The notes: generated by a model from the sequence alone, not told the origin. Positions 16,429 through 25,497 are shown, counted from the first letter of the stretch. The stretch is 64,000 nucleotides of DNA from Janthinobacterium tructae (GCF_006517255.1 NZ_CP041185.1:434001-498000), one strand, 5' to 3'. A program made the numbers and translations.

Positions 16429-17079
16429 TTATGCGCTTATTCCCCATTCGTCGGCAAAGGCGGCGCGAAAATCCGTCAGCACGGCCAGCCGCTGTTCGGC
16501 CAGCGCGCGGCCCGCCGCTGTCTGCATCTTGCCGGGCAGTTTGTCGAGCTTGGTGACTATATGGTCGAGCGCGTAGGCCTTGTCGTCGAGTTCACGATGC
16601 TGCGCCAGCGGGTCCGCGCCATGCGCCAGCGCGCTATCCATGCGCGCCGCTGTATAGAACAGGCGCGCCAGTCCCACGGCGCCCAGTGCGTCGATGCGGT
16701 CGGCATCCTGCACGATGCGCGCTTCGATGGTGTGCGGCGGCAGATTGGCAGAAAAGCTGTGCGTTTCGATGGCGTGGCCCACGCCAGCCAGTCTTTCTGC
16801 AGGGAAATCCAGCTCCGCCAGCCGGCGGCAAGCCAGCGCGGCTGCCTGGCGCGAAGCCAGGTGGCGTTCGGGATGGCTTTTCGGCAGGTTGACCAGGTCG
16901 TGCAGATAGCAGGCGGCCATCACGGTGAGGGCGTCGGCCTGCGCATGGTCTTGCAGCAGGACGCTGGCATTGCGCCAGACGCGCTGCAGGTGGTTGATGT
17001 CGTGGGCGCTGTCGTCGCCCAGGCCGGCCGTGGCCAGTGCCAGCAGGCGTGGTTGCCATTGAGAAAGCAAAGAATCCAT
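16429..17079 (-). CDS. HD-domain phosphohydrolase (YedJ-like)
   Basis: A 216-residue soluble protein with a complete HD metal-binding set: His in SAHDINHLQRV (about 26), HD in ACYLHDLVNLPKSHPERH (about 59-60), and the distant Asp in VQDADRIDALGAVGLARL. The pattern fits the small HD hydrolases of the YedJ/YpgQ group, of which some are nucleotide pyrophosphohydrolases. The precise substrate is not known. The gene is monocistronic; the 334 bases between its start and cheW hold no gene, only the palindrome listed below. Confidence 0.88.
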   Translation of the reverse strand: MDSLLSQWQPRLLALATAGLGDDSAHDINHLQRVWRNASVLLQDHAQADALTVMAACYLHDLVNLPKSHPERHLASRQAAALACRRLAELDFPAERLAGVGHAIETHSFSANLPPHTIEARIVQDADRIDALGAVGLARLFYTAARMDSALAHGADPLAQHRELDDKAYALDHIVTKLDKLPGKMQTAAGRALAEQRLAVLTDFRAAFADEWGISA

Positions 17080-17228
17080 GGTTCAAGGTCGTAAAAAGCA
17101 GGGGCCGCCAGTGTGGCATAAAACGCCGCCACAGGTGGCCGGGAGCGTGGCGCCCCGGCGTGCCGCGTTAGCCACATAAAAATGCATTTTGCAAAAGCAT
17201 CGGCCCGGCGATCGCTCTTTTTTAGTGC

Positions 17229-17243
17229 ATGTAAAATTTACAT
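17229..17243. promoter_or_regulatory. Short palindrome upstream of cheW
   Basis: ATGTAAA-A-TTTACAT is a perfect 7-base inverted repeat about a one-base centre. It lies in the A/T-rich 334-base gap between the divergent HD gene and cheW, 170 bases ahead of the cheW start. It has the form of a binding site for a dimeric regulator; the regulator is unknown and no promoter could be placed with confidence. Confidence 0.3.
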
Positions 17244-17413
17244 GGGGTAACATTGCCGCACGGAAATTAGAAACATAAGCTAATTGCTAGAAAGTATTTG
17301 CAAAAAACATACAAGTGTCGGCCATTCATTGCATTGTGGATGGCTCGTCACGTCCAGGCTCGCGTACAGCGTGTCCTGGCCTGCGCCCCAGGCGAGTTAA
17401 CGAAAGGATTATC

Positions 17414-17905
17414 ATGAACACCATTTCCAGCGACACTGGCGCAACCGTTGCCAAGGCTGCCGAATACCTGGCCTTTACCCTGGGCCAGGAAGAGTATGGC
17501 ATCGACATCCAGAAAGTCAGCGAAATCCGCAGCTATGAAACGCCGACCCGCATCGCCAACGCGCCCGAGTTCGTCAAGGGTGTGGTCAACTTGCGCGGCA
17601 TCATCGTGCCGATCGTCGACATGCGCATCAAGTTCAACCTGGGCACGCCCAGCTATGACCAGTTCACCGTCGTCATCATCCTCAATATCGGCAACCGCGT
17701 GGTCGGCATGGTCGTCGACCGCGTCTCCGACGTTACGACCCTGATGCCGGAACAGATCAAGCCGGCGCCGGACATGGGCCGCTCGATCAATACGGAATAT
17801 GTGATCGGTCTGGGCACCATCGACGAGCGCATGTTGATCCTGGTCGATATCGACCAGCTGATGTCCAGCGCCGACATGGGCTTGATCGAGAAACTGGCGG
17901 CGTAA
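17414..17905 (+). CDS. cheW: Chemotaxis coupling protein CheW
   Basis: A 163-residue protein that links chemoreceptors to the kinase CheA. It is a single CheW (SH3-like) domain: EYLAFTLGQEEYGIDIQKV, then EIRSYETPTRIANAPEFVKG, VVNLRGIIVPIVDMRIKFNL and VGMVVDRVSDV are all family hallmarks. The start at 17414 has AAAGGA (17403-17408) in front. It is followed by two chemoreceptor genes in the same direction but separated from them by a strong hairpin. No cheA, cheR, cheB or cheY is in the window, so it must serve a signalling core encoded elsewhere. Confidence 0.96.
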   Translation: MNTISSDTGATVAKAAEYLAFTLGQEEYGIDIQKVSEIRSYETPTRIANAPEFVKGVVNLRGIIVPIVDMRIKFNLGTPSYDQFTVVIILNIGNRVVGMVVDRVSDVTTLMPEQIKPAPDMGRSINTEYVIGLGTIDERMLILVDIDQLMSSADMGLIEKLAA

Positions 17906-18000
17906 TGCCGTAGTGATGAGAATTTCCCTGCATATTGTCAAAAACTATTGACATTAAGTATTGCATATCGTTTCCGCAGGGAGCACGCTAGCGCACTTTC

Positions 18001-18039
18001 CTGGCGCACGGTTCAACCGAACCGTGCGCCAGTTTACTT
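18001..18039 (+). terminator. Rho-independent terminator behind cheW
   Basis: A perfect 14-base stem, CTGGCGCACGGTTC (18001-18014) and GAACCGTGCGCCAG (18019-18032), with loop AACC and followed by TTTACTT. It would end cheW transcription, so the chemoreceptor gene behind it probably has its own promoter in 18040-18110. Confidence 0.8.
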
Positions 18040-18121
18040 GGCGGGACAGATTTGGCGGCGTCCGCCATGCTGTTCCAGGCGCTGGCTGCAGGGCCTCTCT
18101 TCAGGATATTAGGATAGTCAC

Positions 18122-19750
18122 ATGAATTTGTTAAGAAACGTCAGCATCGGGGTCCGTCTGGGACTGGGCTTTGCCGTCATTTTGCTGTTTTCCATGATCA
18201 TCACCGGCATCAGTGTCTGGCGTCTGCATGACGTGGCCAGCGCCACGCGCACCATGATGGAAGAGCCGCTGGCCAAGGAACGGTATATTTCCGACTGGTA
18301 TACGCGCATCGACAGCGCCGTGCGGCGCACGATCGCCATCGCCCGCAGCAGCGACACCTCGCTGAGCGGCTTTTTCGCCGAAGAGTCGAAAGTGTCGAGC
18401 GCCAGTTCGGCTGTCCTGCAAAAGAAGATCGCGGCGCTGCTGAAGGACCCGAAAGAACAGGCCATGTTCGCCAGTTTGCTGGAATTGCGCGAAGTGTATG
18501 TCGGCTCGCGCGACCAGGTCTACAAGCTCAAGGGCGAGTCCCAGTCCGAGGCCGCCAATGAAGTGTTTGAAAAAACCTTCGTGCCCGCCGCAGCCAAGTA
18601 CCAGAAGATGGTCTACGGCTTGCTGGAGCACCAGCGCGCCACCATCGACGCCACCGCGCGCCAGATTGATGACATCGCCAGCACCAGCCGCAACCTGCTG
18701 TTATTGCTGTCGACGCTGGCGCTGGCTTTTGGCGTCGTGTGCGCCTGGCTGTTGACGATGGGCATCGTGCGTCCGCTGCGCACGGCCGTGGCCATCGCCC
18801 GCAAGGTGGCCGATGGCGACCTGACCGCGCAGATCGACGCCAGCGCCAAGGATGAAACGGGGCAACTGTTGCTGGCACTGAAGGACATGAACACCAGTCT
18901 GCTCAACATCGTCGGCGAAGTGCGCAGCGGCACCGACAGCATCGCGACGTCCTCGACGCAGATTGCCGCCGGCAACCAGGACCTGTCTTCCCGTACGGAA
19001 GAGCAAGCCGGTTCGCTGGAAGAGACGGCGTCGTCGATGGAAGAGCTGACCAGCACCGTGAAACAAAATGCGGACAATGCGCGCCAGGCGAATCAATTGG
19101 CGGCGTCGGCGGCGCAAGTGGCCGTCAAGGGCGGCGCAGTGGTGGCGCAAGTGGTGGGCACCATGCAATCGATTAATACCTCGTCGAACAAGATCGTCGA
19201 CATCATTTCCGTCATCGACGGCATCGCCTTCCAGACGAATATTTTGGCCCTGAATGCGGCCGTGGAAGCGGCGCGCGCGGGCGAGCAGGGCCGCGGCTTT
19301 GCCGTCGTGGCCTCGGAAGTGCGCAACCTGGCACAGCGTTCCGCTTCGGCTGCAAAAGAGATCAAGACCCTGATCGGCGCGTCCGTGGAGCAAGTCAACG
19401 CGGGCAGCATGCTGGTGGCGCAAGCCGGCTCGACCATGAATGACATCGTCGACAGCGTGCAGCGCGTGAGCGACATCATCACGGAAATCACGGCGGCGAG
19501 CAGCGAGCAAAGCGTGGGCATCGACGAGATCAACCGTGCCATCGGGCAGATGGATGCCGTGACGCAACAAAATGCGGCGCTGGTGGAAGAGTCGGCGGCC
19601 GCCGCCGAATCCATGCAGCACCAGGCGCACAACCTGGCGCAAGTGGTCAGCGTGTTCAAGCTCAATGGCCAGCAGGCCAAGGTGAGTGGCGCGAGCACGC
19701 TGAAGCAGCCGGCAGCGCCGCAAACTGCCTTGCGCCTCGGCGGACGCTGA
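18122..19750 (+). CDS. Methyl-accepting chemotaxis protein (4HB sensor), copy 1
   Basis: A 542-residue transmembrane chemoreceptor. Order: membrane helix 1 (about 12-32), periplasmic four-helix-bundle sensor (4HB_MCP_1, about 33-190), membrane helix 2 (about 195-217), HAMP (about 218-270, with [20 protein letters not shown]) and the cytoplasmic signalling domain, whose hairpin tip is [20 protein letters not shown] (CheA/CheW contact). There is no WxxF pentapeptide at the C-terminus (ends RLGGR), so it depends on other receptors for efficient adaptation. The ligand is not predictable. The next gene is its close paralogue; most of the signalling domains are identical in DNA sequence. Confidence 0.95.
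   Translation: MNLLRNVSIGVRLGLGFAVILLFSMIITGISVWRLHDVASATRTMMEEPLAKERYISDWYTRIDSAVRRTIAIARSSDTSLSGFFAEESKVSSASSAVLQKKIAALLKDPKEQAMFASLLELREVYVGSRDQVYKLKGESQSEAANEVFEKTFVPAAAKYQKMVYGLLEHQRATIDATARQIDDIASTSRNLLLLLSTLALAFGVVCAWLLTMGIVRPLRTAVAIARKVADGDLTAQIDASAKDETGQLLLALKDMNTSLLNIVGEVRSGTDSIATSSTQIAAGNQDLSSRTEEQAGSLEETASSMEELTSTVKQNADNARQANQLAASAAQVAVKGGAVVAQVVGTMQSINTSSNKIVDIISVIDGIAFQTNILALNAAVEAARAGEQGRGFAVVASEVRNLAQRSASAAKEIKTLIGASVEQVNAGSMLVAQAGSTMNDIVDSVQRVSDIITEITAASSEQSVGIDEINRAIGQMDAVTQQNAALVEESAAAAESMQHQAHNLAQVVSVFKLNGQQAKVSGASTLKQPAAPQTALRLGGR
18935..19440 (+). repeat. 506-bp identical tract, copy 1
   Basis: This stretch, coding for most of the signalling domain of the first chemoreceptor, reads base for base the same as 20644-21149 in the second. 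The first mismatch on the left is at 18934 (C against G) and on the right at 19441 (T against C); beyond these the copies diverge gradually. This is the mark of recent gene conversion. Confidence 0.9.
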
Positions 19751-19830
19751 ATGCCGCTGCGGCTGCCCCCTGCAGCCGCAGCTTTCAGCTCCTTTTATAT
19801 AGTCTGGTTCCGATTTTTCAGGATATTCAC

Positions 19831-21468
19831 ATGAATTTGTTAAGAAACGTCAGTATTGGTGTGCGACTCGGCCTGGGTTTTGCCGTCATTTTGCTGTTTT
19901 CCCTGGTCATTACCGGTATCAGCGTCTGGCGTTTGCACGACGTGGCCACCGCTACGCGCACCATGATGGAGCAGCCGCTGGCGAAGGAACGCTATATTTC
20001 CGACTGGTACAGCAAGATCGACAGCGGCATCCGCCGCACCACGGCCATCGTGCGCAGCGCCGACACTTCGCTGGGACCGTATTTTGCGGAAGAGGCGAAA
20101 CAGTCGTCCGTCGTCTCGGGCGAGCTGCAAAAGAAGATCGAAGCCCTGATTTCCGGCCCACAAGAAACGGAACTGTTCCGCCAGGTCAGCGAAATGCGCA
20201 AGGTATATCTGGATGCACGTGAGCAAGTATCGAAGCTGAAGGCGGCCGGCCAGACGGAAGAAGCGGAAAAGGCCTTCCAGGCCGTGTTCGTGCCCGGCTC
20301 GACGAAATACCAGAAAGTCATCATGAACATGCTGGAGCACCAGCGCGCCAGCATCGACGCCACCGCGCGCGAGATCGATGCCGTCGCCAAGACCAGCCGC
20401 AACCTGCTGCTGGCGCTGGCCGCGCTGGCGCTGGCTTTTGGCGTCGTCTGCGCCTGGGTCTTGACGATGGGCATCGTGCGTCCGCTGCGCACGGCCGTGG
20501 ACATCGCCCGCAAGGTAGCCGATGGCGACTTGACGGCGCAGATCGACGTCAGCGCCAAGGATGAAACGGGGCAACTGTTGCTGGCACTGAAGGACATGAA
20601 TACCAGTCTGCTCAATATCGTCGGCGAAGTGCGCAGCGGCACGGACAGCATCGCGACGTCCTCGACGCAGATTGCCGCCGGCAACCAGGACCTGTCTTCC
20701 CGTACGGAAGAGCAAGCCGGTTCGCTGGAAGAGACGGCGTCGTCGATGGAAGAGCTGACCAGCACCGTGAAACAAAATGCGGACAATGCGCGCCAGGCGA
20801 ATCAATTGGCGGCGTCGGCGGCGCAAGTGGCCGTCAAGGGCGGCGCAGTGGTGGCGCAAGTGGTGGGCACCATGCAATCGATTAATACCTCGTCGAACAA
20901 GATCGTCGACATCATTTCCGTCATCGACGGCATCGCCTTCCAGACGAATATTTTGGCCCTGAATGCGGCCGTGGAAGCGGCGCGCGCGGGCGAGCAGGGC
21001 CGCGGCTTTGCCGTCGTGGCCTCGGAAGTGCGCAACCTGGCACAGCGTTCCGCTTCGGCTGCAAAAGAGATCAAGACCCTGATCGGCGCGTCCGTGGAGC
21101 AAGTCAACGCGGGCAGCATGCTGGTGGCGCAAGCCGGCTCGACCATGAACGACATCGTCGACAGCGTGCAGCGCGTGAGCGACATCATCACGGAAATCAC
21201 GGCGGCCAGCAGCGAGCAAAGCGTGGGCATCGACGAGATCAACCGTGCCATCGGTCAGATGGATGCCGTGACGCAACAAAATGCGGCCCTGGTGGAAGAG
21301 TCGGCGGCCGCCGCCGAATCCATGCAGCACCAGGCGCACAACCTGGCGCAAGTGGTCAGCGTCTTTAAATTGAATGGCCAGCAGGCCAGTGTCAGCGGCT
21401 TGAAGGGGATGCAACGCCCGGCGGCCAAAACGCCGCAAGATGCCTTGCGGATCGGCCGCGCCGCTTAA
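19831..21468 (+). CDS. Methyl-accepting chemotaxis protein (4HB sensor), copy 2
   Basis: A 545-residue chemoreceptor with the same plan as its upstream neighbour: helix 1, four-helix-bundle sensor, helix 2, HAMP and signalling domain. The first 24 residues are identical in protein but differ in codons, the sensor domain has diverged (for example [17 protein letters not shown] here against [17 protein letters not shown] there), and the HAMP and signalling parts are practically the same. The two may therefore sense different ligands with the same output. No C-terminal pentapeptide (ends RIGRAA). It lies 80 bases behind copy 1 and 17 bases from the convergent RNase H gene. Confidence 0.95.
   Translation: MNLLRNVSIGVRLGLGFAVILLFSLVITGISVWRLHDVATATRTMMEQPLAKERYISDWYSKIDSGIRRTTAIVRSADTSLGPYFAEEAKQSSVVSGELQKKIEALISGPQETELFRQVSEMRKVYLDAREQVSKLKAAGQTEEAEKAFQAVFVPGSTKYQKVIMNMLEHQRASIDATAREIDAVAKTSRNLLLALAALALAFGVVCAWVLTMGIVRPLRTAVDIARKVADGDLTAQIDVSAKDETGQLLLALKDMNTSLLNIVGEVRSGTDSIATSSTQIAAGNQDLSSRTEEQAGSLEETASSMEELTSTVKQNADNARQANQLAASAAQVAVKGGAVVAQVVGTMQSINTSSNKIVDIISVIDGIAFQTNILALNAAVEAARAGEQGRGFAVVASEVRNLAQRSASAAKEIKTLIGASVEQVNAGSMLVAQAGSTMNDIVDSVQRVSDIITEITAASSEQSVGIDEINRAIGQMDAVTQQNAALVEESAAAAESMQHQAHNLAQVVSVFKLNGQQASVSGLKGMQRPAAKTPQDALRIGRAA
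20644..21149 (+). repeat. 506-bp identical tract, copy 2
   Basis: Partner of 18935-19440; the two are direct repeats 1709 bases apart. Recombination between them would delete one receptor and leave a hybrid gene. Confidence 0.9.
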
Positions 21469-21485
21469 GTTGCTTACCCCGGTAT

Positions 21486-21998
21486 TTAAGCCTCTGGGGT
21501 AAAGCCGGCGATCGCCAGCTGCGACAGCCGGTCCGCCTCGCCATTCCTGTGGCGCGGCAGCCAGCGCAAGCTCACATCATTGAATTGTTCCAGCAGGGCC
21601 ACTACGGTGGCCCTGTGCGTTTCCAGCCCCTTGGCGCCGACCGGCGTCGTTCCCAGCACATCATTGATCACCACCTGGCTGTCGCCGAACAGCAGCAGTT
21701 GCTCGGGCGGCGGGCGCACGGCCTGCGCCGCCTGCAGCACGGCGATCAGGGCCGCATATTCCGCGTCGCTGCTGCTGCCATGGCCGGCCGCCTGACTCAC
21801 TTCGATGCGCTCGCCCTCCGGCCCCAGCAGCAGGGCGCCTATGCCCAGCTTGCCGGGGTTCGGGTGGGCGGAGCCGTCGAACCAGCCGCGCCAGGCCTGC
21901 GGGCCGCCATGGTCCTGGCGGCTGAGCGCCAGTTGCGCGCGGCGCGCCTGCATCTTCGCTTCCTTGCGCAGTTTTCGCGCCTCTGCTTCCGCCGTCAT
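21486..21998 (-). CDS. Ribonuclease HI family protein
   Basis: A 170-residue protein with an RNase H fold that cuts RNA in RNA-DNA hybrids. The catalytic acids are in GWFDGSAHPNPGKLGIG (Asp), SDAEYAALIAVLQAA (Glu), LLFGDSQVVIND (Asp) and RHRNGEADRLSQLA (Asp). A basic N-terminal segment of about 40 residues (KLRKEAKMQARRAQ) precedes the domain, unlike classical RnhA. The start is put at 21998, where ATG overlaps the upstream stop as ATGA; an ATG fifteen bases earlier is possible. The gene is coupled to the small membrane protein before it. Confidence 0.88.
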   Translation of the reverse strand: MTAEAEARKLRKEAKMQARRAQLALSRQDHGGPQAWRGWFDGSAHPNPGKLGIGALLLGPEGERIEVSQAAGHGSSSDAEYAALIAVLQAAQAVRPPPEQLLLFGDSQVVINDVLGTTPVGAKGLETHRATVVALLEQFNDVSLRWLPRHRNGEADRLSQLAIAGFTPEA

Positions 21999-22336
21999 GG
22001 CTTGAGGAACCATGTGTCGATCAGGCTGCCTATCCAGCAGGCCACCAGCACGCTCATGGCCACCGTCATGGCGGGGCCGTCGTTGGCGGACAGCGCATCG
22101 ACTTTTTCCACGATCAGCTGCACGTCGAGGGGCAGGGCGCCACTGTCGATCTGTGCCATAACTTGGTCCAAACGTGCCATGATCTGGCGCAATACGAGCA
22201 GCAGCGCGACCAGCGCCGGCACGAGGAAGAGGCAGCCGCGCGCCTTGCGACCGAGTACGAAATGCCCGCTGCCGGGAAACACCAGCGCCGACAGCAGCAG
22301 GGCGAGATTACGCTTGGGAAGGCGGGAAACGCTCAT
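21995..22336 (-). CDS. Small conserved membrane protein, unknown function
   Basis: A 113-residue protein with three likely membrane segments: LALLLSALVFPGSGHFVLG (about 10-28), CLFLVPALVALLLVL (about 35-49) and MTVAMSVLVACWIGSLI (about 90-106), separated by a short helical loop. The FPGSGHFVLGRKARG sequence recalls small TM2-like proteins found widely in proteobacteria. I do not recognise a function. It lies between mgtA (36 bases upstream) and the RNase H gene, to which it is coupled by an ATGA overlap. Confidence 0.7.
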   Translation of the reverse strand: MSVSRLPKRNLALLLSALVFPGSGHFVLGRKARGCLFLVPALVALLLVLRQIMARLDQVMAQIDSGALPLDVQLIVEKVDALSANDGPAMTVAMSVLVACWIGSLIDTWFLKP

Positions 22337-22372
22337 GCGTGCCTTTGTGGGGAGAAAGAGCGTTCCATCATA

Positions 22373-25057
22373 CTATTGCCAGCCGAATTTGCGCAGGTAC
22401 ACGCGTTTCATGAACGTCGTCAGCACGGTGTAGCAGACGAGGATGCCCAGCAGCCAGGGGAAGTAGCCCAACGGCAAGGCCTGCAGCTTGAAGTAGGTGG
22501 CCAGCGGTCCCATCGGCAGGAACACACCCACGGCCATGATGGCGGTGGTGGCCACCAGCAGGGGTACGGACGCGATGCTGTCGATGAAGGGCAGCTTGGG
22601 CGTGCGGATCAGGTGCACGATCAGGGTTTGCGTCAGCAAGCCCACGACGAACCAGCCGGACTGAAACAGGGTCTGCTGTTCTGGCGTATTCGCGCCAAAC
22701 ACATGCCACATCAGGATAAAGGTGCTGATGTCGAAGATCGAGCTGATGGGACCGAAGAACACCATGAAGCGGCCGATGTCGCGCGGGTTCCAGCTCAGCG
22801 GCTTCTGGATCAGTTCGGCGTCGACGTTGTCGAAGGGAATGGCGATCTGCGACACGTCGTACAGCAGGTTTTGCACCAGCAAGTGCAGCGGCAGCATCGG
22901 TAAAAACGGCAGGAAGGCGCTGGCCACCAGCACGGAAAACACATTGCCGAAGTTCGAGCTGGCCGTCATGCGGATATATTTGAGCATGTTGCTGAAGGTG
23001 CGCCGGCCTTCCAGCACGCCTTCTTCCAGCACCATCAGGCTCTTTTCCAGCAGGATGATGTCGGCCGCTTCCTTGGCGATATCGACGGCCGAATCGACGG
23101 AAATGCCGATGTCGGCCGCGCGCAGGGCGGGCGCGTCGTTGATGCCGTCGCCCATGAAGCCGACGATGTGGCCATTGCCGCGCAGGGCGCGCACCAGGCG
23201 CTCCTTGTGCAGCGGGCTGAGCTTGGCAAACACGGTATTCTCTTCAGCCGCGCGGGCCAGGGTGGCGTCGTCCATCTCGTCCAGTTGCGGGCCTTGCAGC
23301 ACGCCATGCACGGCCAGGCCCACTTCGCGGCAAATCTTCGCCGTCACCAGGTGGTTGTCGCCCGTCAAAACTTTCACGGTGACGCCATGTTCCGCCAGCG
23401 CGCGCAGGGCGGGCGCCGTCGATTCCTTCGGCGGATCAAGAAATGCCACATAGCCGATCAGGGTCAGCGCCGTTTCATCGGCCACGCCGTACACGGTCTT
23501 ATGCGGCGGCACTTCCTTGACGGCCACCGCCACCACTCTCAGCCCTTCCGCATTCAGGCCGTGCGTGGTTTCCAGCACCTTGGCCAGCAGGGCGGCGTCG
23601 AGCGGCACGTCCACGCCATTCAGGCGCAAATGGCTGCAGGAGGAGAGGATTTCCTCGACGGCGCCCTTGCAGATCAGCTCATGGTGGTCATTCTTTTCGG
23701 AAACGACGACGGACATGCGGCGGCGCACGAAATCAAACGGGATTTCATCGACCTTGACGTAATCGCGCGCCAGCTGCATTTCCGTCTGCAATTCGACATG
23801 GTCGAGCACGGCGCGGTCCAGCAGGTTTTTCAGGCCCGTCTGGTAATGGCTGTTCAGGTAAGCGAATTGCAGCACTTCATCGGACGGCTGGCCGAACACG
23901 TCCGTATGGCGCTCGAGCACGATCTTGTCCTGCGTCAAGGTGCCTGTCTTGTCCGTGCACAGCACATCCATGGCGCCGAAGTTCTGGATCGCATCGAGGC
24001 GTTTCACGACGACTTTCTTTTTCGACAGTTTCACGGCGCCCTTGGCCAGGGTGCTGGTGACGATCATCGGCAGCATTTCCGGCGTCAGGCCCACGGCCAC
24101 GGACAGGGCGAACAGGAATGCTTCCATCCAGTCGCCCTTGGTCCAGCCGTTGATCAGGAACACCAGCGGCGCCATCACGAGGGCGAAGCGGATCAGCAGC
24201 CAGCTGACGCTGTTCACGCCCGCTTCAAACGCCGTCGGCGTGCGCTCGGTGGCCGTCACGCGCGTGGCGATGGTGCCGAAATAGGTGCGGTTGCCGGTCG
24301 CCAGGACCAGCGCCGTGGCTGCGCCCGAGATCACGTTGGTGCCCATGAACAGCAGATTGGCCAGCTCCATCGGGTCTTTACCATGGGCATCGGCGAGTTC
24401 CGCCATCTTTTCCACGGGCAAGGATTCGCCCGTCATGGCGGCCTGGCTGACGAACAGGTCTTTCGCGGAAAGCAAGCGGCAATCGGCGGGGATCATGTCG
24501 CCGGCCGACAGCACGATGATGTCGCCCTGCACCAGCTGGCGGATGGGCAGTTCGATCTGCTGGCCATTGCGCAGCACGGTGGCCGTATTGCTGACCATGG
24601 CTTTCAGGCGCTCGGCGGCCCGGTTCGAGCGGCCTTCCTGCACGAAGCGCAGCAGGGTCGACAAAATCACCATGGTGCCGATGACGATGGTGGCCTTCGG
24701 GTCTTCCGTCAGGTAGGAAACAATCGCCAGCACGGTGAGCAGCAGGTTGAACGGATTCTTGTAGCACAGCCACAGGTGCTGGTACCAGGCCAGCGGTTTT
24801 TCATGCTCGACTTCATTCGGACCCGTTTGCGCGCCGATGACTTGCGCCTCGGCATCGCGCAAGCCTTCCACCCGCGTATGCAGGCGGTTCAGGGCGCTGT
24901 CCAGGTCTTCGTGGGCGGCGGCCAGCAGCTGGCGCGCCAGATGGTCGGGCACGGGGCGGGCCGTGCTGTTTTCCAGCGGCATGGCGCGGCGGCGGAAATG
25001 GCCGGCCGTATGGCGCTTGCGCAGGAACGATTCGAATAAGCGGGTGAAGAGATTCAT
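22373..25057 (-). CDS. mgtA: Magnesium-transporting P-type ATPase
   Basis: An 894-residue P3B-type ATPase that imports Mg2+ across the inner membrane. The phosphorylation site DKTGTLT is at about residue 369, the actuator motif TGES at about 210, and the hinge GDGINDAPALRAADIGISVD at about 640; PFNLLLTVLAIVSYLTEDP and LLRFVQEGRSNRAAERLKAM are typical of MgtA/MgtB. Ten membrane helices are expected. The start at 25057 has AAGGAAGAG in front and begins MNLFTRLFESFL; a longer open frame from 25147 lacks such support. It is led by a strong sigma-70 promoter and a roughly 295-nt structured leader with a short ORF, which suggests control by Mg2+ inside the transcript. Confidence 0.96.
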   Translation of the reverse strand: MNLFTRLFESFLRKRHTAGHFRRRAMPLENSTARPVPDHLARQLLAAAHEDLDSALNRLHTRVEGLRDAEAQVIGAQTGPNEVEHEKPLAWYQHLWLCYKNPFNLLLTVLAIVSYLTEDPKATIVIGTMVILSTLLRFVQEGRSNRAAERLKAMVSNTATVLRNGQQIELPIRQLVQGDIIVLSAGDMIPADCRLLSAKDLFVSQAAMTGESLPVEKMAELADAHGKDPMELANLLFMGTNVISGAATALVLATGNRTYFGTIATRVTATERTPTAFEAGVNSVSWLLIRFALVMAPLVFLINGWTKGDWMEAFLFALSVAVGLTPEMLPMIVTSTLAKGAVKLSKKKVVVKRLDAIQNFGAMDVLCTDKTGTLTQDKIVLERHTDVFGQPSDEVLQFAYLNSHYQTGLKNLLDRAVLDHVELQTEMQLARDYVKVDEIPFDFVRRRMSVVVSEKNDHHELICKGAVEEILSSCSHLRLNGVDVPLDAALLAKVLETTHGLNAEGLRVVAVAVKEVPPHKTVYGVADETALTLIGYVAFLDPPKESTAPALRALAEHGVTVKVLTGDNHLVTAKICREVGLAVHGVLQGPQLDEMDDATLARAAEENTVFAKLSPLHKERLVRALRGNGHIVGFMGDGINDAPALRAADIGISVDSAVDIAKEAADIILLEKSLMVLEEGVLEGRRTFSNMLKYIRMTASSNFGNVFSVLVASAFLPFLPMLPLHLLVQNLLYDVSQIAIPFDNVDAELIQKPLSWNPRDIGRFMVFFGPISSIFDISTFILMWHVFGANTPEQQTLFQSGWFVVGLLTQTLIVHLIRTPKLPFIDSIASVPLLVATTAIMAVGVFLPMGPLATYFKLQALPLGYFPWLLGILVCYTVLTTFMKRVYLRKFGWQ

Positions 25058-25353
25058 GGCTCTTCCTTTCACGGCGAGGTGTTGACGGGCGGCGCAGCCG
25101 CAGGCAAGACTTGCATGCCGCCAAGACACAATAGTGCTGGCGAGCAATCCGGGTCAGTAGCCGGTCGCGATCGGAAAGAGGGGGGAGAGACGCACGGCCA
25201 GACTGGCCGCGAGACACCGCACCTTGCTCAGCAAGGCACGGAGGAAAGAGTGTTCCGCGTTGCTTGCTGTTTAGCTGCCGAGGCAATCACCGATACAAGA
25301 TCGGCTACTGTCACTAGAACAAGTACCCACGTGGGACTCCGTAAATGAATAAT
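25058..25353 (-). promoter_or_regulatory. Structured mgtA leader RNA, candidate metal-responsive element
   Basis: From the predicted transcription start near 25353 to the mgtA start there are about 295 nt without a long gene. The RNA (minus strand) shows, in order: CCCACGTGGG (25335-25326), a closing-helix strand CAGTAGCC (25310-25303), hairpin CCGAT-CTTGT-ATCGG (25304-25290), hairpin CCTTGCT-G-AGCAAGG (25236-25222), hairpin GGCCAG-T-CTGGCC (25208-25196), and the partner strand GGCTACTG (25162-25155). The 8-base closing helix shares two bases with the first inner hairpin, so the two compete. A 15-codon ORF follows. This resembles the logic of enteric mgtA leaders, but no known sequence motif was recognised; the sensing role is inference. 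Confidence 0.5.
25069..25116 (-). CDS. Candidate proline-rich leader peptide of mgtA
   Basis: A 15-codon reading frame, MQVLPAAAPPVNTSP, ends at a TGA only 11 bases before the mgtA ATG and overlaps the approach to its ribosome binding site. Four of 15 residues are proline, including a PP pair. In Salmonella the mgtL peptide, also short and proline-rich, controls mgtA by ribosome stalling. The position fits an analogous device, but the ribosome binding site in front of this ATG (GGCGG) is poor and there is no evidence of translation. Confidence 0.3.
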   Translation of the reverse strand: MQVLPAAAPPVNTSP

Positions 25354-25359
25354 GGGGGC

Positions 25360-25388
25360 ATCTTATGGATGGGCTGCGAGGGTGTCAA
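25360..25388 (-). promoter_or_regulatory. Sigma-70 promoter of mgtA
   Basis: On the minus strand TTGACA (25388-25383) and TAAGAT (25365-25360) are separated by exactly 17 bases. Just upstream of the -35 box is a palindrome, GAAACCT-T-AGGTTTC (25394-25408), in a position suited to an activator or repressor. Transcription would begin at about 25353. Confidence 0.75.
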
Positions 25389-25497
25389 CTGAAGAAACCT
25401 TAGGTTTCCAAAGTGTAATGTGGGTGTGGACGAAGACGAAAGTAAGTTGTCAAATAATAAGGCTTGATACCAATAGTGTGGGCGGACATGCTCTGCC

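Noticed and set aside
17906..18121. Shared transcript of cheW with the two chemoreceptors
   Set aside because: The 14-base perfect terminator hairpin at 18001-18032 separates them, so a single operon is unlikely even though all three run in the same direction.
25058..25353. Known M-box or yybP-ykoY riboswitch in the mgtA leader
   Set aside because: I could not find the conserved sequence blocks of either family; the arrangement of hairpins is different. I therefore list it only as an unassigned leader.
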